Assembly (NCBI GenBank): GCA_026225945.1 | Contig: JAMJFZ010004031.1 | Coordinates: 763,501-827,500, forward strand | Direction: 5' to 3' | DNA: 64,000 nucleotides | From: Cricetomys ansorgei | Taxonomy: Eukaryota > Chordata > Mammalia > Rodentia > Nesomyidae | Shown: positions 22,313 to 34,599 of the stretch, piece after piece | How positions within the stretch are numbered: position 1 is the first letter of the stretch | How the letters are laid out: each line of letters opens with the position of its first letter | Notes under the pieces: model-generated | Seen by the model: the letters and a program-made list of their open reading frames with translations, nothing else | Database searches by the model: none | What the model was told of the DNA's origin: nothing | Translations under genes and position numbers: made by a program

Positions 22313-25300
22313 AGAAAGTAGCATGTTATTCACTATGCTTAGCTATTTAAAGGCATTTAGAATGTTAGCTTTATTTTCCATAACAATATCTCAGTTAACT
22401 GAGAAGAAACTTGACTTCCTTCAAGTAAGGGAAGAGGACTTTCTTTGAATATTACCATTCTGACGAAACTAAGAAATAAATTCCTATTCTATTAGCTCTC
22501 CAGTCTACGGTATTTTATTAAGGCTGATCATGCAGTATAAGATGGGTTTGGTACTGAGAAGAAATACCTCAAATGAGAGTTGTTTGGGAGCTGAATAATG
22601 TATGGGATCTGTTAAGAGGTTTGAGGTACGTGCTGGTAAATATTGATTGTGATATGAATGGGCTGGTTCATGTGGTTCTGGAGGTTGAGAAATGTAGCTA
22701 CAGAAAAGTAAGTAAGATACTGCCAGTCTACCAGCAATGATTTAAGAAGCTGGACATGAGTGCATGATGCAAGTTTAAGTCTGGGTTCAGAAATGAAGGC
22801 AAAAACCATTGTTTCGATCCCAAACGGTTGTTAATCAGCCCTTCACTGTAGTCCCAGACTAAATACATTTGAGGGGACACTCACAATGAGGACAGCCTGC
22901 TTTAAGTAGTCCATAGATTCAAATGAAAATTTCATTCCAAAATACTCTCAAAGACACACCTGAAATGAGAGTCAACCAGAAATGTGGCCATGGACCCTCT
23001 TTGGATGACAAGGTTGGCAAATATAAATAATAACCAAGAGGGTAATTGGCTCTGTGAAACAAGTAGTAACTATGGCTAAAGTGTCCAAAGATAATTTTTC
23101 TCTGGTGATGGAAATATCTCAGCACTGAATGACATAAAGGAATTGCAAACTATGAACGTAAAGAAGATTGTTTTGGAAGAGCAAAAGATGAAGACAATGT
23201 TTAGGTTGAAACTGAGCTGAAGGTGGAACAAACTAAGAACAACTGTGAATGATTTAGTTAGGACAGTGAGACTGTCAGGTTCCTTAGACCCTTCTCGACT
23301 ACAATAGTGTAAATGCTGCTCTGTGTATAACTGAAATCAATAAGAATGTCTACTGACTGTTTTAAAAATGAAATTTGAAAGAACTTGCCAAGGAATTAAG
23401 ATAAAGGACAGATTATGGTATAGAATAAAGAATCAATGAAAGCTTATCTATTTGTCTAAAAGACTTAATTGGTAAGTCATACTTTTTATTTATAATCACT
23501 AATACAGTATAAATGTTATATAAAGCCAGTTTTAATATAGGAAAATTATCTTTGTTATTACTAAGATATTACATATGGATGCACATTAGTATGGCTGCAT
23601 TTCTCCTTCATTGTACCCCCTCAAATTGTGAACTTTCTTCCTGTAATTTTCATTTTTTCTTCATATATCACTGTCTTTTTTATAGTGGTGTGGCAGTCAA
23701 ATATTTTATTTGGGTTTATTAAGAATTCTATGCTCATTAGATTTACAGTTTCGTACATTAAAAAAGAATGAAGGCATAATTATACAATTTGGTGAAGTCC
23801 ACACCTGGGTAATTTGTGATACAGGTGAAAACAAGATCATTTTGAATAAAGGAAAGTTTATCATTTGTTTAAAATGTGCTTTGTATTATCTAATTAATGA
23901 ATAAATTAAAGTTTCAAACATGTACATATGCCACAAATACACTTATACATACATACACAGACCTTCCTCATAAGACACATACCTGGCTACCATAGTTCCA
24001 AAGGAACAAAATATATACTGGGGAACAAATCTTAAATATAGTAAAATAAAATGTTACTCCAATAGGTATGCATACTAATATGCAAGTACTAAGAAGCGAA
24101 GATGATTTTATATAAAACATACGAAGCCTACTTGAACACTGAAGACAGACTGTTGATTAATTTTTATTGGGATAGACAGATACAGGAACAGTAAAGTTCA
24201 CATAATTGGGAAATAAGCTCAGAACCAAATTATCAGGTATGTCATTATGCCACTGATGTTAACACAAAATATCATCTAATGAAATCATGCAATTTTGACA
24301 GGTTGAATATGCACAACATCTTATTGGAAATTGGAAATTGCCAGATATGACCATTAAAATAATAATACAGCTATTCACTGGTAGAATGTCTGATTTAAAA
24401 ATCAAGGATGATTTTTTTGGCTAGAAAATATGTAGATTGGAAGAGCTCAAGCCTAGGTTTGAAATGATGACTTTGAAGGTTCTATTACACTAGACTTTTT
24501 ATACCTGAAAACTAACAAGCATTCCTATATTTAAATTTGTGTCCAAGTTGTTTGAATGTTCCATTTCTCTGATGATGTATCAAAGAAAATACCATAGCAG
24601 GAGTATATGTATAATTATAGTACTTATAATTATAAAAGAAAAAGGTAGAAGTTGGCTCAATCTAGAGTTTCCTTAAGGAATTCCTTATAAATCTTAATGT
24701 TGTAATAGCTTGACCCAAGGAAAACCATCGGTGACATGGGACATGCACACTACTACCCATGATGGAAAATCATACGAAGATATGAAATTTGAAATATTGC
24801 AATTATTTATTTAACTGTGTAGTATTTTGAGAACAGAGATTTCATGTGATTACCACTAATGTTAATAGGTATTATTTACAGGTTCTTACTGGGTATCCCC
24901 ATGCTCTATTTGATAAGCCTACATTAAATTTATATAGATTGTAATACTATTCTTAGTTCCTGGCAACTCACATGATACTCACATTTTGAGTTTTTTCCAG
25001 TTTCTCTGAATGTCAGCAATGAGATTATTGTATCATGCCTTTCATTGTACATTTGAATTCCAGATTTTAGAATGGAAGCCTAGACTAGAGCCAAGAAATC
25101 TTGTTCACCTTTGTACTAACTTAGGAAACAAACTTGCTTTGTTCTTAGGTGAAATAAATCAATGTGATTTTCCCAAACCTACCACAGACAATATCATATG
25201 TTCTACAATACAATCTTTAAATGATTAATTATTTCAAAAACAGTTCTCAAATGATGTTTTGTGCTAAAAAATAAAGTATATTAATTTTTACTCATTTGTG

Positions 25301-25960
25301 GCTTTTATCATGTATGAAATATGTCTGACATTTGTGCTTATTTATGTAAGAGATCAAGCATTAAGATAAACTTACCTCTGAAGTTAAATATGGATTTCTT
25401 TTGTGTGAGGAAGGAAGTTTATGAAATGAGTTGATGTATCGTGAATATTAATTAGTAAAATTTGTGCTGACTTTGATGCTTATTATTTCTGTATTAGATT
25501 TCAGTTAATGTGGAAAATTGGACTTTGCTCTGATCTCTATAGAACCCAACTCCAGACAGGCACAAGGACCTCCCCATCTGTCAAATATCATGCTCTTTGG
25601 TTTGGAACATATTCCTTGCTTTGGAGCATTATGTTTGAACAGATGGAGTAGCCTGTTTGTAGATAAAATTAACAATGCATTTCTGTATATATTAGTGCAT
25701 TCTAGTTTTCATAATTTTTTCCCTTGTGGTATTTAAAACACAAATTACATGTGTTGTTTAAAAGAGAGGGTTTGAAAATGCTGAGCTCAGGAAACTCAAA
25801 ATAACTCTGCTGGAAAGCAGCAAAAATTAAAGGTTTTAGAAAAGGATTCCACAAAGACAGAATATCTTTTGGATGCTATAAATATATTGAACAGCAACAA
25901 TTCTTGGGTTTGTGATTTCTAAAATTGTATAAAATACATAATCACAACAGTTCAGAGTGG
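22313..25960. other. unique DNA, no gene seen
   Basis: The stretch 22600-23320 is less AT-rich than its surroundings and may be an old, unrecognised repeat. The remainder is AT-rich with no recognised elements. No frame longer than about 72 codons occurs. Confidence 0.4.
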
Positions 25961-25962
25961 AA

Positions 25963-25964
<2 letters not shown>

Positions 25965-26026
<62 letters not shown>

Positions 26027-26028
26027 AC
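25965..26028. repeat. long (TA)n microsatellite
   Basis: About 25 uninterrupted TA units continue into TATGTATATATGTATACAC. Self-complementary and able to extrude a cruciform. Confidence 0.95.
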
Positions 26029-26029
26029 A

Positions 26030-27325
26030 CATTGAAAATTCCATTCTCACATAATCTTGACTGCCTGTCCTTTTAGGAAAAAATTCTAAGACTTCTATTT
26101 AGTAGAAATGGTGACATTAAATACTTCAAAAGAAAAAACATCAAGCCCATGAAAGAAACAGAAAGAACAAATAGACAAATTTAACTACAACCTACTTTCA
26201 ATTTATGTTTTCTTACAGATACATAAAACACATATGTACGTAAAATACAAATACTGCATATATATGTATGTTACAAGGATACAAATATATTTTCAAGAAA
26301 ATAGCTCTGTTGCTCGTCTATTTTCTTTCTGAAGAAACACCCTGTATGACTATGTATAGTCTTTCAAGAGGTCACAAGATTTCTTCTAGCCTTTGTACTC
26401 AAAGCACATGTGCACAGAAGTATTACTTTCTGCTAGGGGACTTGAGATGATTTAATTAATTTAGCAACCTTACAAACTAACAGAGTGCCTTATTATAGGT
26501 GACGGATTTTAGGTACAGTGTCTTTTGCTACACTAATTCAATAAATTTGACTAGAAATACTTGAGTATCTAATTGTGACCTGATTTGTGTTGATGGGAGC
26601 TTAGGAAGCTTATAGAATGTTTTGCATTTTATTCTGTCAATGTTGAAAAGCTTGTTGCTGAAAAGCAATGTTGCTGGCTTCTAGCCAGTTGCAATGTTCT
26701 CTACATATTTCTTTAAGGGAGGTAGAACCCTACACAAATATTAGCTCTGAAGTAATTCAACAAGATGTGAGAGCTATCTCTTTAATAGGCTGTGTTGTGT
26801 TATCTGACTCATGGGGAAGTTCCTTTACATTTTTTGCCAGTTTATCTGCATATAACATTTGCTACAATAATCATACTAAGCTTATAGGCTTTTAAGATGT
26901 TAAATAAATTGATAAAAGTTGCAACATGGTATTTATGTCTTTAAAAAATGATTATAAAATAAGAATCACATGTTATTTTGGAACCTAATGAGAATCCAAA
27001 TGCCAGTCATTAAGGTCACTACTTGTGACAAATGGATGTTTGAAGCCTCATTGAACAAATGTGTCCTTTTTACTGAGGTATATTTTTGTGTTCTTAATTT
27101 TGTCTCTATCAAATCTGTATTCCTTCTTCAAAATAGTCAGACTTAAAGCTGAATTGATTACCACTTTTGGTATATTTTTATCATCTGATACATACTTTTT
27201 AATTTTATTCTATTTTAAGCTTCTGTCTAAAGTTTGTCTTTGTGTCTCTCCTCTAAAATGTATATATTGAGAAATTTCTTATATTAAAATTTTGATTAAC
27301 TATTTTAATTATAAAATATCTGTAG
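26030..27325. other. unique AT-rich DNA
   Basis: No gene or repeat recognised; frames of 60-75 codons only. Confidence 0.4.
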
Positions 27326-27327
27326 AT

Positions 27328-27562
27328 GGGGCTGGAGAAATAGCAGCATTTAAAGCATTTGCTCTCTGGAAGAGGACTGGAGTCTTGTTCCAAGAACTCA
27401 CATTTACTACTCACAACCACTTGTAAGTCAGTTACAGAGGATCTGACACCCTCATCTGGCCTCCAGGTTATCCTGCAATTACATAGGGCAAATACTTACA
27501 TTCAGGCATACTCACACACAATATGTCTCTTGTTCATGCTCATAAATGTTTCTTTTAATTTT
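27328..27562 (+). mobile_element. B3 SINE, sense
   Basis: Starts ggggctggagaaatagcagc and continues through 'ggaagaggactggagtcttgttcc', 'tcacaaccacttgtaagtca', 'ggatctgacaccctcatctgg' and a 3' end with 'catactcacacacaat', closing in T/A-rich tail sequence. This is the B3 order at full length with moderate divergence. Confidence 0.85.
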
Positions 27563-27564
27563 TA

Positions 27565-28404
27565 GATTCTAGTCTTTCCATGTTTGCTGATTTTTAACAA
27601 ACTCTAAACACTGGCCCAACTTTTCTACCTTTAACTTATCTTCTCTCCCACTCAATCACCAGCATTCAACTTATTCCTCCAACTTATATCTCACAGGCAC
27701 TGGCTACTTTATTGAGACATGAATTAAGAGTCATTGGAGAGAAGTAAATTTTTATGAACTAAACTAAAACAGAAACCCACTTTTGTAACTTTTCTACATA
27801 GAAATTCATTAACCTATACTCAGGAATGAAACTTCAGGTTGCCTGTCTTTGAAGAGATCTGAGAAATACAGTCATTGTCCAACTTGTTAAGTTCTTTGAC
27901 TAAACCTAGGATAATGTTATGACCTCAAGGCACAGTGTTAGAAGGCTTGTATTCAAGCATTGGCTGATCCATGTGCTCTGTTGATGTAATCAATGGAACT
28001 AATTTCCACTTCTGTTAAAGATGCATTGAGATAAATCAAAGATTTAAAATATATTATTTATATTCTTTTCATAACCAACAATAATGTATCAGGAATTTAA
28101 AACTTATTAGAAGGATAAAACTCAATTCAGACAAAGGAAAATTTTAAAAATTTAAAACATGGTTAATAAGGACTTAGGCATTAGAGATTGAAAAAGTACA
28201 AGTAAGCAAAACAAACAGAACCTAAGAAGCCCACTTAGAGGTGGCAGTTTCAGCAGATACGCATTCTGTTTAATATGCATGTGTATAAGGACAAATACAA
28301 CACAGCACTATACTATAAATAATATTATAGCAATAATAAACCCTATAATTTTTAAAAATTATTATAAAATATTTATGTATTAAATATTATAAAATGTATA
28401 AAAT

Positions 28405-28405
<1 letters not shown>
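27565..28405. other. unique AT-rich DNA
   Basis: No recognised element. Confidence 0.4.

Positions 28406-28410
<5 letters not shown>

Positions 28411-28466
<56 letters not shown>
28411..28466. repeat. long (TA)n microsatellite
   Basis: About 28 uninterrupted TA units, flanked on the left by AT-only sequence with inverted symmetry (28340-28410). Confidence 0.95.
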
Positions 28467-28468
<2 letters not shown>

Positions 28469-28664
28469 GAGAAGATATTTGAGAAATCATTCTAATACTT
28501 TCCTTTAGATTTCTATCCACTATAATGCATTGTATTTTAGTAACATACTGTTTTTCAGTGATGTCACTGATATGTCTTGAAGAAACACTGAAAACAAGAG
28601 TTCAACATATTTATCCCATATCACCCAACCCTGCAATTATTTTCTTACACCACTGTAAAACATA

Positions 28665-28748
28665 ACCATAATTCCAGCATCAGGTTGTTAGAGATAGGAG
28701 TATTATGGGTTCCAGGCCAGCCTGACCTGTCTTGTAAAAACTGTGTTA
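28665..28748 (+). mobile_element. diverged B1-like SINE fragment, sense
   Basis: 'aattccagcatcagg', 'ggttccaggccagcctgacctgtcttgtaaaaact' matches the order of the B1 body (CCCAGCACT..., GTTCGAGGCCAGCCTGGTCTACAAA). It is short and old; a 7SL-derived B1 precursor is also possible. Confidence 0.6.
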
Positions 28749-28749
28749 C

Positions 28750-29415
28750 ATTTTGAACAGCATATATCCTTCACAATATTCAACTGAAATTTAAAAATAA
28801 AATTTTAATGATTTCTATGACAGCCTTTAGAAATATATATCCATAACTTTTGGAGTTTCTTTTTTTCTTGTTTGATTTAAGCCTTTAATTCAAAATACAG
28901 ACTTCATATCACTGCTAGTGCACATTCAGAACATAATGGTATTTGACAGTACATACACAGCCTCATCAAATCACTTATCTCCCTATGCTTCTGCAGGAAT
29001 ATTGAGGGAATCTGAATAAATCACATCTCAGAGAGTACAGCTGCTCTCAAATAGCATAACTAATAAATTGCCTTGACTGGAAGAGAGCAAATAATGTCTT
29101 GCATTTATAATCTGTGACAGCTGATGGCCCAGTCCTTGATGTGAATCAGTCACCATAACTAATTACAACCTGAAAAATTATAGACAGTCTTTATGCTAAT
29201 AATTAGTAAACACCTAGCAGCAATTTCTTAAAAAAATAGAATGACAGACCTTTAATATGTTACCTGATTTACAGAACCTTATTTCTGTTTAATTTTGGTT
29301 TGTATCTTCATCACAACTTTAGTTATCTGGTTATCAGTTTAAAACATTACTGATATTATGAAACTCCAGAACAAAGTAATGTTGTCATAGAATATAAATA
29401 TTTGAGAAGCTAGAT
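28750..29415. other. unique DNA, no gene seen
   Basis: No recognised element. Confidence 0.4.
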
Positions 29416-29420
29416 TTAAA

Positions 29421-30233
29421 AATGTTTAGCAATATGTATGTTTTCATGGCTGACCATTTAGTACTGGATAACAAAATGGTGTGATCTTCCCCAGAGAAAA
29501 CCACCTCTCCTGCTCCCAGCATTTCAAATTGCCTGTAGTTCTTTGTGTAGGGTTGAGGGCAGGTAGGTTTTTTGCCATCCAGTTTGGGATGCCTACTGTT
29601 GTATTTGTTTAGCTCATGTTTGGGCAGTCATGTTAATGAGACTTAGTCAAGCTGGTGAGACTTTATAGATGTATAGATTCTGATATTACTAAGATAAATA
29701 ATCTCACAACAAATCCCTTAATCTTCCAGTTCTTACAATTTTTTTGGCCTCTCTTCCACAATGTTTCCTGAGCCTTAGGTGCAGAAGCATTTTGTAGATG
29801 TAATCATTGGGACTGATATCCACAAATCTACATTTTGATTGGTTTGGGTTTTCTGCAATGGTCCCTCTCTGTTGCAAAAAGAAGTTTCCTTTATGAGTGG
29901 TGAAGACTACACTTATCTATGACCAAAAGGACAAACATTTATGTTTTGTTTGTTGTAAGGGATTATATTGGTTTAGTAAATTAGTAGTTGTAGAGTCTCC
30001 TCCAATAATCAAAACTTCACTAAATAACCCTGAATAGTTAGCTAGGATTCCAGTACCAGCCATGACTTTACTCTCATTGACTAGATGTTAAGTTAAATTA
30101 GAGAGCTATTGCTTCTTGCCAAAGGTATGTGTGCCTCTACTGCACTCTTAGGGTTATGCGTTCTTTCTTGATGTGGTTCATAGGCATCACATGTAACATT
30201 ATGAAGACTGAACAGATTCTATTTAGGAATATA

Positions 30234-30296
<63 letters not shown>

Positions 30297-30434
30297 ATCA
30301 GTGAAGAAAGAGGCCATGAGTTGGAAGGAGAATGGGGAGAGGTATATGGGAAGGATGAAGGGTAGGAAGGAAATGGAAGGGCCAAAATCTTGAAATTCTG
30401 TAATTATATTATAATCTCAAAAACAAAATAATAC
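29421..30434 (+). mobile_element. rodent LINE-1 3' region, sense, 5'-truncated
   Basis: Carries the conserved blocks 'ctgaccatttagtactggataac', 'tgcctgtagttctttgtgtagggttgag', 'ttagctcatgtttgggcagtcatgtt', 'gttgcaaaaagaagtttcctttatgagtgg' and the terminal purine-rich 'gaggccatgagttggaag...' block, ending 'ataatctcaaaaacaaaataat'. A (TG)n(TA)n microsatellite interrupts it at 30233-30293. The A-rich end fixes the orientation. The family recurs at 35940 and 38600. Confidence 0.78.
30233..30293. repeat. (TG)9(TA)22 compound microsatellite
   Basis: TG units at 30233-30250 pass directly into TA units to 30293, inside the LINE-1 3' region. This position is known to hold TG/TA repeats in related rodent copies, so the seed was probably inherited from the element. 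Confidence 0.93.
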
Positions 30435-31335
30435 TAATTATCTATAGTGGAAGCATTTATTTAAATTGGATGTACATATTGCATATTTTTGTGTTTTTTT
30501 AAGGAGGATTGATGGTTAATACCTACTAAATTTCCTATTTAACATATTGCAAACTGTTTCAAAAAACAAGATTTTGATTTTTAATTAGTTCATTTGGCTT
30601 GACACGAACATTCTGTAGCCATGAAATTCATTTCACAACTAGGTTATAAAACTCACAGGTCAAGTGTATAATTGAGCAAAATAAAGTGACCAGGAATGAA
30701 TAATTTTCATATTTAATTGCATGATTTAGAAACACATTGTGTTTTTAAGAAAGGAAGTACTGCAGGAGAGAAAAACAGAGGTTTTTCAACCTTGTTATTA
30801 ACCAAAGAAACATGGAATGAAAATACAGGAAGGTGATCTGAAACAAAATGTGTCCTCTTCTATAGACCCAGTGAAAATGTTATACTAGTGAGAGATTTTC
30901 AAGAATGTGCAACAATTTTATTTCTGTGAATAAGTGTTGGGGAAATAGAATGATTGCAAAAACATAAAAGATGTGTCCTTGAAAAGTCTGGTAACAGGAA
31001 AAATAAAAAATATACACATTACAAAGAAAAACTATTGTCAAATAATAAAAATTAATCCATGTGTTACATAATGAATTATGTGACTTCCTTGTATTTCTAT
31101 TCCTAGTAGATATTTCATGATGAACATGGGCTTCATAACTAAACTATGGTGTATCATGAAGTATATTAATGTACTTCTTGTTTATGTACTGTGCTACAGA
31201 AATTCTGCAATCGGAAATAGTGACATGCTTGAAATTCAAGGTCATGGAAGCATTACTATTCCACGTCATGAACCTTTAATGTTGTAAACAGAATGTTGCT
31301 GGGATGAAAAACTCTGCATCGTATTATGTTACACA
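30435..31335. other. unique AT-rich DNA
   Basis: No gene or recognised repeat. Confidence 0.4.
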
Positions 31336-31339
31336 GTCA

Positions 31340-31814
31340 GCATTTTCTAGAGGATGTAAACAGTTGTGTATGATGCAACTATGCTCCAAGAAATGGGTCA
31401 GAGCATGTCCATCATTGGAAAAATATCACAGTGCATACACACAAATCTGGAGGATTTAACTACTGTAGGTCTTGGTTGTAATGGTTACAGTTTAACTGTT
31501 TATAGGCTGCAAACATATATACTATGTTTCTGTGCTAGATATCTAATAGTAACACAGTTGTAATACATTCATTTCCAGATATACCAAAGATACATAAAAA
31601 TATGACATAAACATAAAAACGCTACATTTGTACAGAGAAGTTAAGAATAGATATCAGAATGGAAGTTTCTCCGGTGGTGTGTCCTGTCTGCATGGGAAGT
31701 CTTAAGGGATTGCTGTACACTACTGTCAAAACACTATACAAATAGGCTATGCAATGCTTACAAAAATAATTTCATCAATCAATGATAATATATTCATTGT
31801 CACTCTTATCTTTA
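31340..31814. mobile_element. MER-type DNA transposon fossil, left part
   Basis: Diverged but collinear with a widespread mammalian non-autonomous DNA element: 'caagaaatgggtcagagcatgtccatcattgg', 'tttataggctgcaaacata', 'tagtaacacagttgtaatac', 'ctgtacactactgtcaaaacac', 'aaataggctatgcaatgc'. It continues beyond an inserted LTR at 31815-32560. I am confident of the element type but not of its formal name (pogo/Tigger-like is my best guess). Confidence 0.6.
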
Positions 31815-32560
31815 TGTAGTCATTGATTTAGGTAAAAAGGCTGTTTATTCTTTTGTCTAATTCAACTACCAGTCCTAGTCCTGGATCCCTGGACTTTTTA
31901 AGTCTCTGTATAATCTAAAAAGTTTAATTAAGCCTCTGAGGTTTACTGCTGACTTCTACCGAGCTGCGTTTGTATCTCTGCCTCAGACTACTCAGACTGT
32001 CTCTGTGTCTCTCTGAGTTCTCACTGCTCTATCCTGTCTCAGTCAGCCTCTCTGCCTTATCCTCAGTCAGACTGCTTATTGTCTCTGTGTCTTGTCCTCT
32101 CACTGCCTGCTTCAGACTGCTTGCCTCATGCTGCCTGCTGTAACCGACTATGCTTTGAGCTGAGAACTTATACATGAGGACATGGGTGTGTCCTCAATTT
32201 GACTCACTCTGCTAACACTTCCTTTGATTAGTCATTTTGCCTGTCCTTCACTGTATCATCCACGATGTCACTTCTTGTGTGACACTGACTCTTTCTGAGC
32301 TCAGCTTCATGGTTCTGCTTCCACACTCTGTTTCTGGCTTAGGGATTAGAGGTGTGAACCATCACTGCCTTTAGAATACTGGGATTAAAGGTGTTTGCTA
32401 CCATTGCTATCTGAATACTGGGATTAAAAGCATATACCAACATTTTTAACATTCTTTCTACATTCCATCTGGACCACACAGCCCTCTGAATGTGATTCCT
32501 TCATATAGACGCCTGGAATATAGACCCTTCATAGATTTCACACAGGCCTATTCCTCTACA
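31815..32560 (-). mobile_element. solo LTR (ERVK-like), copy 3, antisense, inside DNA transposon
   Basis: On the minus strand it starts TGTAGAGGAATAGGCCTG at 32560 and runs to about 31815, with three B1-head-like subrepeats near 32340-32450 and an AATAAA-like signal near its 3' end. Flanking TCTTTA (31809-31814) and ACTTTA (32561-32566) are a plausible 6-bp target duplication with one change. At 746 bp it is shorter than copies 1 and 2, mainly through loss of central and 3' subrepeats. Confidence 0.85.
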
Positions 32561-33220
32561 ACTTTACAATTTTGTGGTCTAATTGAAGTGTAATAATTTT
32601 AACTTGCAACATATATACTGTAAAGATATAAAAATTATATTTTTATTTCTATTCAACATGTTTCTACTTTTTTCTCTTTCAAATTGCTTCTGTTTTAAAA
32701 TATATTTCCATCAAAATTAAGGCAGAAAAAATACATTTAGGACAATAGACGGGCAGTGTCATAAATGTCACTGTAACCACCTCTCCATTTTATCCACATG
32801 AAGTATCAATACTCAAAAAGTCTTGAGTATCAATAGTGTGTGTTGAGTTGTTATCTCTCGTGACTGTTGAAATCCCTCTGCAGAAACTGCTTGATTATTT
32901 CACAGTCCACCATTTAAAAACTAAGTAGGCATACACACAAGTAATAATGAAAGTGCAATAAACATAAAAAGTAACAAAACCATTTGCTATCATTATTAAT
33001 TATCATGTCCTATACAAAACTCTGTATGCTGTTATTTAATACCACTGGCAAGACACACCTGTTTATACCAGGACACCACAGCACATGGTGACGTATTGTG
33101 CTACATACTTACAATAGCTACATCTCTAAGATACAGAAAATTTTCAGCTGCCTGTCAGTCTTAAGGGACAACCTCACTATCTGTGTAGCCATCAATGGCT
33201 GAGGTGTTTTAGCAAGTGTG
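32561..33220. mobile_element. MER-type DNA transposon fossil, right part
   Basis: Collinear continuation of the element at 31340: 'gggcagtgtcataaatgtcactgtaaccacctc', 'ttgctatcattattaattatcatgtcctatac', 'taataccactggcaagacacacctgtttataccag', 'tattgtgctaca', 'cagaaaattttcagctgcc', ending near 'agtcttaagggacaacctcactatctgtgtagcc' where the terminal inverted repeat should lie. A probe of old eutherian date; no transposase frame survives. Confidence 0.6.
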
Positions 33221-33254
33221 GCTGCATATATTTGATGTTTTGTAACTTATTTTT

Positions 33255-33440
33255 AACATTTTTTCCTAATTCCCTCATTTCTCCTCTTCTTCCTTTTCTT
33301 CTCAGTTCTCTTACACCTCTTTTTCCCATTCTCCTCCCTCTCCTCTTCTCCACTCTCCCCCATCACACACTCATACTCTCTCATATCTATCTTTATTTCC
33401 ATCTTATTCTCTACCTCAATCTCTATCACTTTCCTTCCTG
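33255..33440. repeat. pyrimidine-rich tract (C/T on + strand)
   Basis: About 180 bases dominated by TCTCC, TTCC and CTCT motifs. It may be the purine-rich 3' UTR tract of an antisense LINE-1 remnant. The 96-codon frame at 33232-33522 is a by-product (Leu/Pro/Ser-rich). Confidence 0.7.
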
Positions 33441-33524
33441 GATGCCTACTCTGCTACATACCTTCCTCAAACATACATTCTGGAAATTTTTGGAAATATG
33501 TTCTAGAGGAGTCTTAGAATGATA

Positions 33525-34300
33525 CGCATAGAGCTACCCTATTATGGCAGCAAAGAATACCAGAATTCTGGCAGGAATATGAACATAAAAGACAGTCTTT
33601 AGGCTTAGGTGGTAATGACTCATTTGGGGATTGGGATGCAGGCCATGCACATTACATTTGACAGGAAAATGTACATAAGATTTTGTGGAATACCAAGCAT
33701 AATGATGGTGGACTATGTACTGTGGCAGAGGGAATTTCAAGCAGTTCATCAAAATTACCCCATGGGTATGAATTGTTAGCTGCTTTGAATGACATTTGCA
33801 GTCAAATCAGGAATAAAAAACAGAATTTAAATAATTAAAAAATTTGCACTTTGATCATAAAATCCCTTGTAAAGCTGGTCTTGATAAAGCTATGTGCTTA
33901 AGGATACTAATAACATTAAAATAAGTTAAGTGGGTTGTAGAGGGAGAAGAAACCTTCATTGAAAGTAATATGGCAGAAATTGACAAAAATTTTTCCTCAT
34001 CAGAGGCTCCAGGTATAAAAGTGTTAACTCCTTTACAAAAATATCTTGGCAAGAACTTTCCTGATGTAATATCTCAAAATTAAAATGTATTCATTTTTAT
34101 GTCGTTTCTTTCTCTTTTATCAGTGTCTCATGACAATCAAAATATCCTTTACCTAATCTTCAGATGAATTCTTGGTGACATTTTTGAACAAATATGGATT
34201 ATATGACTGCTTCTGGGATGACTAAATGTCATGTAAACAAAATATAAGAAATCACAATAATTAAGTTTCATGTTCTTAGCCATTTTCTTAAACACTATGT
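33525..34300. other. unassigned DNA, possibly an old repeat
   Basis: 33540-34060 is somewhat GC-richer than its surroundings and lacks long frames. I cannot place it in a repeat family or gene. Confidence 0.3.
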
Positions 34301-34304
34301 GTGT

Positions 34305-34595
34305 AGAAGTTATGGAGATGGCTCAGTCAATAAAGTGCTTACCACATAAACATGACTAAATTCAAGTCCCAGAACAGAAATGGAAATGCAGACATAGTCA
34401 TCTATGCTTAATTTTAATCCTAGTTCTGGAAAGCTGGAATTATGGGGATCCAAAGGGCTTGATGGCCAAGCAGCCTAGCTGACCTGTTTATCTCCAGGCT
34501 AATGAGAAGGTATATGGCATCTGAAGAATGACATCCAACTTTGCTCTCTGCTTTGTGTGACCCTATGCGTATTCACAGAAGTATATTATTGAAGT
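34305..34595 (+). mobile_element. B4 SINE, sense
   Basis: 'atggagatggctcagtcaataaagtgcttaccac' (tRNA-like head), 'attcaagtcccagaac', the B1-like right part 'ttaattttaatcctagttctgga...ggggatccaaagggcttgatggccaagcagcctagctgacc', and 'gaatgacatccaactttg'. Full B4 order at moderate divergence. Confidence 0.85.
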
Positions 34596-34599
34596 AAAT

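Noticed and set aside
27328..27420. tRNA gene
   Set aside because: The tRNA-like A/B-box region belongs to a B3 SINE head; the rest has no cloverleaf. The same applies to B2/B4 heads elsewhere.
33232..33522. 96-codon Leu/Pro/Ser-rich + frame
   Set aside because: Produced by a polypyrimidine tract; no codon bias or domain.
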